A DNA stretch of 64,000 bases, taken from Eubacterium maltosivorans. GTDB lineage: Bacteria > Bacillota > Clostridia > Eubacteriales > Eubacteriaceae. A program made the translations under genes and the position numbers. The stretch lies in NCBI RefSeq assembly GCF_002441855.2, contig NZ_CP029487.1, forward strand, positions 3,832,349-3,896,348, written 5' to 3'. The notes beneath the pieces were generated by a model. That model saw nothing but the letters and a program-made list of their open reading frames with translations. It was not told the origin of the DNA and made no database searches. This document shows positions 25,815 through 34,359 of the stretch, piece by piece (position 1 is the stretch's first letter; each line of letters opens with the position of its first letter).

Positions 25815-26492
25815 CTAAAGGGCCTCAGAAACCGTCTGGGGCCGGCCGCAGATCACCGTGAGGTTGCCGTTGCGGCAGCGAATGGCGTCGATGAGGGCTT
25901 TCTCATCCTCATCCCGCTTCAGGACAATGTGGTATGAGAGTTCATACATGCTGCCGAGGTTGGTGGTTTTAACGCGTTCCAGAGACACCTTTTTTGTGTA
26001 GGTACTGAAAATATCATCAAAAATTTCAGAATAGTCCAGGTTTTCGGGAATGGTGACGCGCAGCTCCTTGTCAAGCGGCTTGCGCTCGCCAAAGGGAGAG
26101 CGGCAGAGAATGAGCATGACCAGGCTGATAACAATGGTGATGACTGCGGCGAACACCACGTAGCCAGTGCCGGTGGCCAGCCCCACCGCCATGGAAAAGA
26201 AGATGCTGCTGATCTCCCGGGAGCTGCCCGGAACCGAGCGGAAGCGGATTAGGCTGAAGGCGCCGAGCACGGCCACGCTGGTGCCAAGATTGCCATTGAC
26301 CAGCATGATGACAATCTGCACCATGGCAGGCAGAAGAGCCAGCGTGATGACAAAATTTTTGGAATAGGTACCGTGCGCCATGTAAACCACTGCGATGACA
26401 AGCCCCAGAATAAGGGATACAAAGGTACAGATCAGTGCAGTGCTGATGGTCATCTGGCCGGTGGTGGCTGTGTCTATGATTGTTGTGAACAA
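25815..26492 (-). CDS. DUF4956 membrane protein
   Basis: The 225-residue protein has four hydrophobic helices in its first 140 residues (including the GAFSLIRFRSVPGSSREI block typical of DUF4956) and a soluble C-terminal ferredoxin-like domain. The start is a TTG at 26492 with GGGAGG 8 bases before it; the gene overlaps the end of the VTC gene by 19 bases. DUF4956 proteins recur beside VTC-domain polymerases, suggesting a membrane channel or regulator for the polyphosphate-like reaction. That link is inference from context. Confidence 0.8.
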   Translation of the reverse strand: MFTTIIDTATTGQMTISTALICTFVSLILGLVIAVVYMAHGTYSKNFVITLALLPAMVQIVIMLVNGNLGTSVAVLGAFSLIRFRSVPGSSREISSIFFSMAVGLATGTGYVVFAAVITIVISLVMLILCRSPFGERKPLDKELRVTIPENLDYSEIFDDIFSTYTKKVSLERVKTTNLGSMYELSYHIVLKRDEDEKALIDAIRCRNGNLTVICGRPQTVSEAL

Positions 26493-27208
26493 GCGGGGTT
26501 CCTCCCTTCTGTTATAAGCTTGCGCTTGTAGACGCTGCCGTATTTGGAAAAGGACATAGGGTAGATCTCGAGCTCTGAGAGCATGCCGCTCAGCCAGAGG
26601 GGCATGGCGTCGGGAATCTTGATCTCCATGAGAACCGCCTTCGAGTCGAGCAGTGCTGTGCCGCTATCCCCGCGGGCAAGGCTCATGTTTGATTCCCGGC
26701 TGCGGATATTGGCGTCAAAGGTAATGCGGATATTGTTGTTTTCAATACCGTAGCAGGCAATGCGGTCATAGGCCAGAAAAAGCTTGGGAACCGGCCTGTA
26801 AAAAGACAGAAAATAGTCGATCTCCCGGAGAATCTGATTGTCGAGGTCCGGGCGCAGGCCGCGGTTGAGCCAGGCCTCGGCCTGGTTCAGGGATATGGCG
26901 GCCCGGCGCTTGTAAACAGTGCGTTGCCATTTTTTCTTGATCTCAATATAGACGGTGTCCTGGGGCCCGGGTACGCCGTAGCTGCGCAGGCGCAGCTTCT
27001 CCTTGTAGGGCGGCTTCTCGATGGAATGCCGGATCAGGTCGTAGTGGGGGGTGTCGTAGTAAATATTACAGATGGTGTGGCGCCCGTATTCGTCCATCTG
27101 CATATAGGGCTTTAGAGCCTGTATGAGCGGCCAGTACTTTTCGCCGGACAGATGATATTTTTTCTCGATCCTTTGAAAAACATTGTTGCTCTGAGTGGGT
27201 GTGTTCAT
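26474..27208 (-). CDS. VTC-domain protein, probable polyphosphate polymerase-type
   Basis: The 244-residue protein is a single VTC catalytic tunnel domain. The basic and acidic residues expected to line the tunnel appear in order: RIEKKYHLS, KLRLRSYG, YIEIKKKW, VYKRR, and a late LMEIKIP glutamate. Yeast Vtc4 makes polyphosphate from ATP with this fold; bacterial versions are often annotated the same way but few have been tested. It has no membrane helix, and the DUF4956 partner supplies membrane attachment. It is the first gene of the operon. Confidence 0.82.
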   Translation of the reverse strand: MNTPTQSNNVFQRIEKKYHLSGEKYWPLIQALKPYMQMDEYGRHTICNIYYDTPHYDLIRHSIEKPPYKEKLRLRSYGVPGPQDTVYIEIKKKWQRTVYKRRAAISLNQAEAWLNRGLRPDLDNQILREIDYFLSFYRPVPKLFLAYDRIACYGIENNNIRITFDANIRSRESNMSLARGDSGTALLDSKAVLMEIKIPDAMPLWLSGMLSELEIYPMSFSKYGSVYKRKLITEGRNPACSQQS

Positions 27209-27350
27209 AAGTATTTCCTTTCATTTCAAACTTTACAAAAATTTTACATGACGAATGTGATGAATTTATGATGTTTTTAAGAATTCTGGGTGAAGAAAGG
27301 AAAGAACCGCGACCGGTATAGACGTTTTTGAGAAGCTTTATAAAAAAAGT

Positions 27351-27396
27351 AAAAAAATGGCAGCCTGTACCCCAATCGGTACGGCTGCCATTTTTT
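27351..27396. terminator. Strong bidirectional terminator
   Basis: AAAAAATGGCAGCC pairs with GGCTGCCATTTTTT, extended by GTACC/GGTAC near the loop. It ends the EamA operon reading leftwards. Confidence 0.9.
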
Positions 27397-27415
27397 CTTT
27401 TCATTTCCAGATTTA

Positions 27416-28390
27416 TCACTCGTTTTGAACCACTTTTTTCTTTTCATTCTCTTTTGCCTGAACCTCATCCGCCTTGTCGCCGGTATACTGCATATAAACA
27501 ATGGCAGCCACAGCAATGATCATCCCGACAATTTGGAGGGAGCCGAGATGCTGGCTCAGGACCATAAAGCCCAGAAGCGCGGCCGTGGTGGGTTCAAGGA
27601 CAAAGGTCAGGGAAGCCGTCGAAGCTTCGATATAATTGTAGGAAACGGCGATGGTTCCATAGGAGATAACCAGAACGGCAAAGTAGCCGAGCAGCATGAG
27701 CCACATGGTCAGGCCGCCTGAAGGGGCAGCGGCCGCAAATTCCCGGAACACCTCGGCAGGCGTGGTTTTAAAGGAAAAAACAATGAGCCCCATGGCGTTG
27801 GAATAGACCAGGTACGCCAGATAGGAAACGCCGTTTGAAATATGATAATAATCAAAAAGGTAGGCGAAAGCTAAGCTGAAACAGTTGGCCAGCCCCCAGA
27901 AAATACCAATGGTTGTAATATCGCTGACATGCGTGTTAAAAAGATTAAGCACCAGCACCATGCCGAAAACAGCGATGACACAGGCGATAAGCTTTTCCTT
28001 GGTGATCTTTGATTTAAAAAAGATGCGCATCAGAAAAACCAGAACAATGGCGTTTGAGAAATCCAACAGCGAGGCGACAGCGATGGGCAGTGAGTTGAAA
28101 GACCGGATCGAAGTATAGATGTAAATAGGCGACGCGATCATTCCGCTGCACACAATGAGGGTAAAGTAGAACAGCTTCCTGGGCAGCTTGAGAACCTTTG
28201 GCTGTGTGATCAGGGTATAGATCAGGTAAAAGGCAAGGACAGCTAACGGCGTAAAAGTCGACATGGCGTTTTCGGAAATGCCAAGGCTGTCAAAATAGTT
28301 CAGAAACACGCCAAAGGTACCGGTAGCCACCGCGGAGGAAGCAGCCAGCAGGACGCCGTAGGCAGCGCCCTTATGTCTGAGAAAAGGCAT
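27416..28390 (-). CDS. EamA/DMT-superfamily transporter (second of a pair)
   Basis: The 324-residue protein has ten predicted membrane helices in two EamA repeats and a charged C-terminal tail. It is about half identical by eye to the genes at 28420 and 31212 (shared SAVATGTFG, FSNAIVLVFLMR and KITKEKLI blocks). It is third in the MttB-EamA-EamA operon, 29 bases after the previous gene. The family exports or imports small metabolites. Here the likely cargo is the methylated amine substrate or its demethylated product. Confidence 0.88.
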   Translation of the reverse strand: MPFLRHKGAAYGVLLAASSAVATGTFGVFLNYFDSLGISENAMSTFTPLAVLAFYLIYTLITQPKVLKLPRKLFYFTLIVCSGMIASPIYIYTSIRSFNSLPIAVASLLDFSNAIVLVFLMRIFFKSKITKEKLIACVIAVFGMVLVLNLFNTHVSDITTIGIFWGLANCFSLAFAYLFDYYHISNGVSYLAYLVYSNAMGLIVFSFKTTPAEVFREFAAAAPSGGLTMWLMLLGYFAVLVISYGTIAVSYNYIEASTASLTFVLEPTTAALLGFMVLSQHLGSLQIVGMIIAVAAIVYMQYTGDKADEVQAKENEKKKVVQNE

Positions 28391-28419
28391 TATCTTTCAC
28401 ACTCCTTTGGGCATAAAGG

Positions 28420-29445
28420 CTATTCGACGTCAACTTCAGGATTTGCATTTGCAGAATCCTGGGTGAGATCGGATGACTTGGCCTGGGCGGCAAGCTCAGC
28501 CTTTTCGCGTTTGCCTTCGGAGTATTGCATATAGACAATGGCGCAAACCGCAATGGCGATCCCCAGCATCTGGAGCGGCGTCAGGGTTTCGTGCAGGATG
28601 ATAAAGCCAAGAATGGCTGCGACACTGGGCTCCAGAACAAAGGTGAGCGCGCCGTAGGAGGCATCGATATAATTGTAGCAGGCCGTAATGGAATAGTAAG
28701 ACCACATGAGCACCGCGCAGTAGATAAGCGCCACTACAATGACGATAGCACCGTTTGCGGAAACAGATTCCATGATGTTCTGGCCGACCGCCGCCGGGTT
28801 AGAGGTGAGCAGCAGAATGATGGAGCTACACAGGCAGGCATAAATCTGAGTGGTGATAACCGGCACATCATGGCTGATGTGAAAATAGTCGATTGAGTAC
28901 ACAAAAGCCAGAGCGCAGGCAACCGCAACACCCCAGAAAATCCCCATGCTGGTGATCGGGACACTGTCGTCCGGAGCCACCGCGCCAAAGGTGATAATCT
29001 GAAGTACCAGCATGATGCCCACAATGGCCAGCACACAGCAGATGAGCTTTTCTTTGGTGATCTTCTGCTTAAACAAAATCCGCATCAGAAATACCAGAAC
29101 GATGGAATTTGAAAAGTGAAACAGCGATGCGATGGCCATGGGCAGGTTTGCGAATACGCGGACATAGGTAAAATTATAAAGCGGATAAAGCACAAAACCG
29201 CTGACTGCGATCATTGTAAAATAATAGAGCTTTTTCGGTGCGAGGAGCAGTCTGCGGTCCTTAATCAGCGCGATGAGTAAAAAAGCAAAAAACATGAATA
29301 CCGGGCCGATCAGCGTGACGGTGTCGTCGCTGAGTCCAAAGGCAGCCAGGTAATGCAGAAAAATACCGAAGGTACCGGTAGCGACAGCGGAGCTGCAGGC
29401 CAGAAAGATACCAAACCCTACACCTCTTTTTTTCGTTGCGTCCAT
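28420..29445 (-). CDS. EamA/DMT-superfamily transporter (first of a pair)
   Basis: The 341-residue, ten-helix protein is a paralogue of its neighbour, with a polar C-terminal extension rich in Ala/Asp/Asn. AAGGAG lies 6 bases before the ATG. It is 74 bases downstream of the MttB gene on the same strand, in one operon. Two tandem EamA proteins may form a heteromer or handle substrate and product separately; the sequence does not decide. Confidence 0.88.
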   Translation of the reverse strand: MDATKKRGVGFGIFLACSSAVATGTFGIFLHYLAAFGLSDDTVTLIGPVFMFFAFLLIALIKDRRLLLAPKKLYYFTMIAVSGFVLYPLYNFTYVRVFANLPMAIASLFHFSNSIVLVFLMRILFKQKITKEKLICCVLAIVGIMLVLQIITFGAVAPDDSVPITSMGIFWGVAVACALAFVYSIDYFHISHDVPVITTQIYACLCSSIILLLTSNPAAVGQNIMESVSANGAIVIVVALIYCAVLMWSYYSITACYNYIDASYGALTFVLEPSVAAILGFIILHETLTPLQMLGIAIAVCAIVYMQYSEGKREKAELAAQAKSSDLTQDSANANPEVDVE

Positions 29446-29519
29446 TTTTCTCTCCTTAATATAGAATTCATTTAATCAGGCAGGGAAGGGAGTCCTGTGC
29501 ACAGAACCCCCGAAAATCA

Positions 29520-30929
29520 TTAATGCAGGTATTTGTCAAAGATTTCTTTCATCTTGACTTTTTTGTCTTCCGGAATTTCAGGCGCAACGTAGGCGTCCAT
29601 CCGTTTTTTCAGCTGATCGTCGATGCGCTGTGTGATATCCTTGTTTTCGATAACGTATTCTTCGTAGGTGCTGCGGACACCGAAATCCGGGAAGCTGTGT
29701 TCCTTGCGGTAGTTGCGCAGGGTGTTTTTATGTTTGACATAGGTGCCGTGCTGCCCAACCTCGGTGATCAGGTCAACCGTTTTGTCAATATTCATATCCT
29801 TGGCCGGCTTGATATAGGCCTGAACATGCTTGATGATTTCTTCATCCAGAATGAATTTACGGTAGTTGGCGCTGTTGAAGCTGTCGAGGCTGCCCAGCAT
29901 AAACATGGCGATATCCAGCTTGGCGGCAAAGGCGTTCATGATGGCAGCTGTCGATTCGAGCGCAGCCTGTACGTCGCAGTTTTTGGCGTCAGTGCTGCCG
30001 GACGGCATATCAAAGGGCACTTCATAGTAGCCGGCCATCTGGCGTGCCATGGCGCACATTTTAATGCTTTCAGAAGCGCCGGTGCAGAGCTGAAGGGTAC
30101 GCATGTCTGTGATGCAGGTATAGGTGGAGTAAACCACTGGCAGGCCTGGATTAATGAGCTGGATCAGTGTGAACATGGCCACGTTTTCCGCGTTGGTCAG
30201 GACCACGTTGTCAATGCCGGTGATCGGGCCGGTCAGGCCGGCTGCGGAACAGGGAGTAACCTCCATGACCTGATTCTTTTCAGCCGCGTAGAACAGGCCA
30301 TCCAGCAGCTCTTCGTCAAAGCGGAGCGGCGAAATCGGAGACAGAGACGCGAACAGGGGATAACCGCCTTCCTTTTCTGTGAGCAGGTGCATGATTTCCA
30401 TGGTCATGTCGATGGTGTTGCGGTCGACAGAGCACAGATTCATGGGCTTGTCCATGTGCAGGAAGTATTCATAGATGGCGGTGATAACACCCTCCTTGTA
30501 GGTACAGTTGTCTGTTGGGAATACGATCAGCTGCCCGCCAATATCGACACAGTTGCTGCTCTGAGACAGCTTGAAGAAATTGCGCATGTCATCAAAATTA
30601 ACCTTGCGGCGTTTGAACTCTTCATCGATGATAAAGGGGGAGGTAGCATTCGGAGCGATGAGAGGACGGTCGGTCGCGCCGATGTTGACAGAGCGGTCCG
30701 GGTTGGCCGCGTCCAGTATGAAGGATCTCGGAGCAAGCTTCATACAGTCTTCGACAACCTTTGGTGGAATCTTGATAATATTGCCTTCAACCGTGGCGCC
30801 GTGTTTTTTAAAAATTTCATGGGCGCGTTCGTCGCACATTTCAACGCCGCATTTTTCCAGTACATCCAGGGTAGCCTGATGGACATCTTCGATCTGTTTT
30901 TTAGTCAGGGGTTCATAAGTAAAGTTCAT
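29520..30929 (-). CDS. MttB-superfamily corrinoid methyltransferase, non-pyrrolysine (second type)
   Basis: The 469-residue full-length MttB homologue has no in-frame amber codon. It is more distant from the two others in the window (at 3933 and 36002) than they are from each other, although YRKFILDEEI, GSTDAKNCDVQ and GLPVVYSTYT align with them. Proposed reaction: methyl transfer from a quaternary amine to the corrinoid protein encoded divergently at 32275. It leads an operon with two EamA transporters from a canonical sigma-A promoter. Unlike the other two loci, control is by GntR regulators rather than sigma-54. Confidence 0.9.
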   Translation of the reverse strand: MNFTYEPLTKKQIEDVHQATLDVLEKCGVEMCDERAHEIFKKHGATVEGNIIKIPPKVVEDCMKLAPRSFILDAANPDRSVNIGATDRPLIAPNATSPFIIDEEFKRRKVNFDDMRNFFKLSQSSNCVDIGGQLIVFPTDNCTYKEGVITAIYEYFLHMDKPMNLCSVDRNTIDMTMEIMHLLTEKEGGYPLFASLSPISPLRFDEELLDGLFYAAEKNQVMEVTPCSAAGLTGPITGIDNVVLTNAENVAMFTLIQLINPGLPVVYSTYTCITDMRTLQLCTGASESIKMCAMARQMAGYYEVPFDMPSGSTDAKNCDVQAALESTAAIMNAFAAKLDIAMFMLGSLDSFNSANYRKFILDEEIIKHVQAYIKPAKDMNIDKTVDLITEVGQHGTYVKHKNTLRNYRKEHSFPDFGVRSTYEEYVIENKDITQRIDDQLKKRMDAYVAPEIPEDKKVKMKEIFDKYLH

Positions 30930-30978
30930 TTTTCTTTCCTCCTAATTTTGTGCATATTGTGTTATACACTGTACCTGT

Positions 30979-31007
30979 ATTCTAATACGTTCCGGTACCT
31001 TTGTCAA
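30979..31007 (-). promoter_or_regulatory. Sigma-A promoter of the MttB-EamA-EamA operon with an operator-like dyad
   Basis: On the minus strand: TTGACA, 17-bp spacer, TAGAAT. The dyad GTATT-AG-AATAC lies over the -10 box and a GTGT-ATA-ACAC dyad lies just downstream. Both are possible GntR sites. Confidence 0.78.
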
Positions 31008-31093
31008 GAAAAATCTTAAAAAAAATCTATTTACAAATAAAAACCTTAGAAAACCTTTAAATTATGCGGTTTAAACCTGAAAAAAACTTTTTG

Positions 31094-31123
31094 TTGTGGT
31101 ATGAACTAAAAACGTGTTATAAT
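31094..31123 (+). promoter_or_regulatory. Promoter of the EamA-corrinoid-GntR operon
   Basis: TTGTGG, 18-bp spacer, TATAAT on the plus strand. A second TATAAT-like box lies nearer the gene. The 282-bp interval 30930-31211 is the shared control region of the divergon. Confidence 0.6.
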
Positions 31124-31211
31124 AAACAAAATTTGAAAAAGCAGAATTTACAAAAAATACATTTTGAACATATAATATTATGCACAGAAGCGGTGCGGAT
31201 AAGGTGAGCAA

Positions 31212-32141
31212 ATGGAGCTTTTTAAAAACAGAAAACCGATGGCAGGGATTCTCTTAGGCTGCGCCGGCGCGGTTACGACCGGCATCTTTGGAATCTTCTT
31301 TAATTATTTTGATTTCATTGGTCTGAGTGAAAGCGGCCGGACAATTTTAACGCCCTTCTTTGTTTTTATATGCTTTTTCTCAGTGGCGCTGATCAAAAAT
31401 CCTAAAAGCCTGATCTTAAAAAATAAGCTTTTGTACCTGACCACCATCTTTGTGAGCGGGGGCATCCTGTACGCCACCTACAATTATACTTATGTAAGGG
31501 CAATCGAGAGCCTGCCTCTGGCCATCACCTCACTGTTTAATTTCTCCAACGCCGTCGTGCTGGTGCTTCTGATGCGTTTGTTTTTTAACGAAAAAATTAC
31601 AGTTAAAAAGGTAGTCTGCTGCCTGATCAGCCTGGTCGGAATCCTCTTTGTCCTGGAAATATTCTCAGGCGGAGACGGCGATGTCACGGCAGCCGGCATT
31701 TTCTGGGGCGTCTCAGTAACTGTAAGCCTGGCCTTTGCCTATACCATCGACTATTTTCATATACAAAAAGAGATCCCCTTTTATGTGATCCAGACCTACA
31801 CCTGTCTGGGCGCCATGATCGTTTACTCCTTTAATTATTCGATTCCGGATCTTTTTAGGGAGCTGGGGAGTATGACCGTCCAGCACGGCGCTGCACTGTG
31901 GCTTGTGCTGCTGCTGTACTTTATCAATGTCGCCATTTCATACGGCGCCACCACGGCGGCTTATAACTTTATCGACGCATCCTACACCTCCATGACCTAT
32001 GTCCTGGAGCCGACTGTCGCGGCGGCCGCGGGGTTCTTTCTCTATGGACAGAGGCTCTCCGCCGTTCAGATCATCGGGATGGTCATATCCGTCAGCGCCA
32101 TTGTCTATATGCAGTATATCGAGAGCAAAGGCAAAGGGTAA
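31212..32141 (+). CDS. EamA/DMT-superfamily transporter
   Basis: The 309-residue, ten-helix protein is the third paralogue in this locus (GAVTTGIFGIFFNYFDF; FSNAVVLVLLMR). AAGGTG lies 7 bases before the ATG. It is the first gene of the rightward half of the divergon and precedes the corrinoid protein by 133 bases. Three paralogues around one methyltransferase suggest specialised import/export of related compounds. Confidence 0.87.
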   Translation: MELFKNRKPMAGILLGCAGAVTTGIFGIFFNYFDFIGLSESGRTILTPFFVFICFFSVALIKNPKSLILKNKLLYLTTIFVSGGILYATYNYTYVRAIESLPLAITSLFNFSNAVVLVLLMRLFFNEKITVKKVVCCLISLVGILFVLEIFSGGDGDVTAAGIFWGVSVTVSLAFAYTIDYFHIQKEIPFYVIQTYTCLGAMIVYSFNYSIPDLFRELGSMTVQHGAALWLVLLLYFINVAISYGATTAAYNFIDASYTSMTYVLEPTVAAAAGFFLYGQRLSAVQIIGMVISVSAIVYMQYIESKGKG

Positions 32142-32274
32142 AAATGGAAAATGACAAAGCAGAGGTGGCAGAAAAGGCTTTGCGGTGTCAATGAATTCTA
32201 AATTATGATATAATCAGTAAAAATAAAGAACAAATTTGAGCATATAAATAATATGATATACAGGAGGCAAGCGA

Positions 32275-32940
32275 ATGAACTTAGCAGCATTGACCGAAAA
32301 AGTCGTAGAGCTGGAAGATGAAATGGTGACCCGCATTGTGGAGCGGGCGCTGGATCTCGGGGCTGCCCCTATGGAAATTGTCAACGCCGTCAATGACGGC
32401 CTGGACAAAGTGGGACTGCTTTACGAACGCGGGGAATACAGCATCTCGGACCTGATGATGGCCGGCGTTATTTTTGAGGATATTTTAAACATGGAGGGAA
32501 TGCAGTTTCCGGCAAACCAGCAGGAGGAGGTTTTTGCCGACACCATCCTGCTGGGAACCATCGAAGGCGATATCCATGATATCGGAAAAACGATCTTCCA
32601 CTCCCTGGCCGTTTCAGTCGGTTTTAACGTCATCGACCTGGGGGTAGATGTGCCGGCCGGGCGTTTTGTGGAGGAGGCAAAACGCTGCCATCCCAGCATT
32701 ATCGGCATCAGCGCAGTACTGACCAACACCGTTGGCGCCATTCAGCGGGCCATCGATTTGCTCAAGGGCGACCCCGAGACAAAGGACATCACCACCATTA
32801 TCGGCGGCGCCATGGTCAATATCGACATCGCGGCCATCTCCGGCGCCGACGCCTTTGCCAAGACCGCCAAGGATGGCGTGACCGAGTGTATCCGCCTGAA
32901 AAAGCTGTTTAACGAAAAAAGACAGGGTAAGAAGCAATGA
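32275..32940 (+). CDS. Corrinoid methyl-carrier protein (MtqC/MtmC/MttC type)
   Basis: The 221-residue protein has an N-terminal helical cap domain (1-85, ending FEDILNMEGMQF) and a B12-binding Rossmann domain. The cobalt-ligand motif Asp99-x-His101-x-x-Gly104 is in EGDIHDIGKT. It accepts a methyl group from MttB-type enzymes and passes it to a methyl-corrinoid:tetrahydrofolate methyltransferase, which is not encoded here; nor is the RamA-type reactivase. AGGAGG lies 8 bases before the ATG. It is the only corrinoid protein in the window and may serve all three methyltransferases. Confidence 0.94.
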   Translation: MNLAALTEKVVELEDEMVTRIVERALDLGAAPMEIVNAVNDGLDKVGLLYERGEYSISDLMMAGVIFEDILNMEGMQFPANQQEEVFADTILLGTIEGDIHDIGKTIFHSLAVSVGFNVIDLGVDVPAGRFVEEAKRCHPSIIGISAVLTNTVGAIQRAIDLLKGDPETKDITTIIGGAMVNIDIAAISGADAFAKTAKDGVTECIRLKKLFNEKRQGKKQ

Positions 32941-33641
32941 GCAATTCTAAATTTAAGTACGAAGAAATCATTGAGAGCATCAAGCATAAAATATCCACCA
33001 ATGTTTACAAGGATAACGACCCGCTGCCCTCAGAGACTGCCCTCTGCGCCGAGTATGGCGCCAGCCGGATAACCGTCCGAAAGGCGATTTCAGTCTTACT
33101 CTCGGAAGGGCATCTTTACTCCATTCAGGGGAAGGGCAACTACATCAAAAATGTTAAGAAAAATAAGTTTTCCATGCGCTACAGCTGTAAAACCATTTTC
33201 AACAATGGCTATGACGAGGCCAAGCTGATCTCCTCAAGTCTTGTAACGCCAGACGTTTACATGGTCTATAACCTGAATATCGCCCCCAATGAAAGAGTCG
33301 TAGCCTTGAAGTGGCTGATCTATGAGGATGGGCTGCCCATCGCCTATGATGAAAAATATCTGCCCTACTTTGCAGGGATCAATATTTCAGAAAAAAGTCT
33401 GAAATATAAGGATTTTTCAGATCTGGTTAAGAACAAGATTTCTGTCTATGAGATGTACCAGGACCTGAGGATTAAAGGTGTCAACGCCGACGCAGATGTG
33501 GCCGAAAAACTGCGCATTCCAGTGGGCAGTATCCTGATGCTTGTCGAGCTTAACGTCTACGACCAGAGCGGTCTGCCCTTTGGATGGGGCAAGCTTTATA
33601 TCCTGCCGGATAAAACACGGTTTTTTGCCAGGACAGAGTAG
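32937..33641 (+). CDS. GntR/HutC-family transcriptional regulator with UTRA domain
   Basis: The 234-residue protein has an N-terminal winged helix (residues 6-72; LPSETALCAEYGASRITVRKA is the recognition region) and a UTRA ligand-binding domain (about 85-230). It overlaps the corrinoid gene by 4 bases (ATGA). The ligand is probably the methylated substrate or product of the locus. It would act on one or both promoters of the 30930-31211 region. Confidence 0.92.
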   Translation: MSNSKFKYEEIIESIKHKISTNVYKDNDPLPSETALCAEYGASRITVRKAISVLLSEGHLYSIQGKGNYIKNVKKNKFSMRYSCKTIFNNGYDEAKLISSSLVTPDVYMVYNLNIAPNERVVALKWLIYEDGLPIAYDEKYLPYFAGINISEKSLKYKDFSDLVKNKISVYEMYQDLRIKGVNADADVAEKLRIPVGSILMLVELNVYDQSGLPFGWGKLYILPDKTRFFARTE

Positions 33642-33652
33642 GAGGGACCCTT

Positions 33653-34351
33653 GTGAAAGAGTACGAAAACATCGTAGAGGACATAAAAAACAAGATCATC
33701 AATAACAATCTGGTGGCAGGAGATAAGCTGCCCTCCATCAAGGAAATGACCAAAATATACAACGTGAGCAGCATCACCGTGCGCAACAGCCTGTCGATCC
33801 TGTCCAACGAAGGCTATATCGAAACCCGGGAGCGCTCCGGCTGCTATGTGAAGGAAAGCGAAAACGACCTGTTTCATATGTTTTTTAACGAGATCACCAA
33901 TATTAAGGAAACCATTCTGGACACCAAGATCCTGAGTATTTCCCAGATTTTTGATTTTAACGGCCTGGAGGAATTTGACAGCCAGAGCAGCGAGCAGATC
34001 CAGACCATTAAAATCCGCCGGACCTTCAATTCTTATCTCGACGCGCCGGTGTCCTATGATATTAAATATCTCCTGCATCACTTCAGCGGTGACACCAAGA
34101 AAATGTTTTATTACGACAACCTGCGCCGGATCGACTATTTTCTGGAAAAGGAAATCAACAAAACCCTCGAGATCCGCATGATCCGCCCAACCCAGGACAT
34201 TATCAACGCCCTGAGTATCTCAGAGAGCACACCCGTGTTCTATTTCAAGCAAAAATATTATGATAAATACGACCAGCTGGTGGCCGTTGGCCAGACTTAC
34301 ACCATTGCCGACAGCATACAGGTGGTGGCTACTAGCCGGAATGGGGTGTGA
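33653..34351 (+). CDS. Second GntR-family regulator
   Basis: The 232-residue protein has a winged helix (about 4-68; LPSIKEMTKIYNVSSITVRNS) and a divergent UTRA-like C-terminal domain. It starts with GTG 12 bases after the first regulator, with AGGAGGG in the gap. It is distantly related to the upstream regulator, apparently an old duplication; two GntR proteins of one operon may hetero-dimerise or read different ligands. It converges on the BCCT gene with only 8 bases between stops. Confidence 0.88.
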   Translation: MKEYENIVEDIKNKIINNNLVAGDKLPSIKEMTKIYNVSSITVRNSLSILSNEGYIETRERSGCYVKESENDLFHMFFNEITNIKETILDTKILSISQIFDFNGLEEFDSQSSEQIQTIKIRRTFNSYLDAPVSYDIKYLLHHFSGDTKKMFYYDNLRRIDYFLEKEINKTLEIRMIRPTQDIINALSISESTPVFYFKQKYYDKYDQLVAVGQTYTIADSIQVVATSRNGV

Positions 34352-34359
34352 GGAAAGGC

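Noticed and set aside
29523-31019. 498-codon open frame on the plus strand opposite an MttB gene
   Set aside because: It mirrors the conserved methyltransferase frame, has no ribosome site and crosses the divergon promoter region. It is an antisense shadow.
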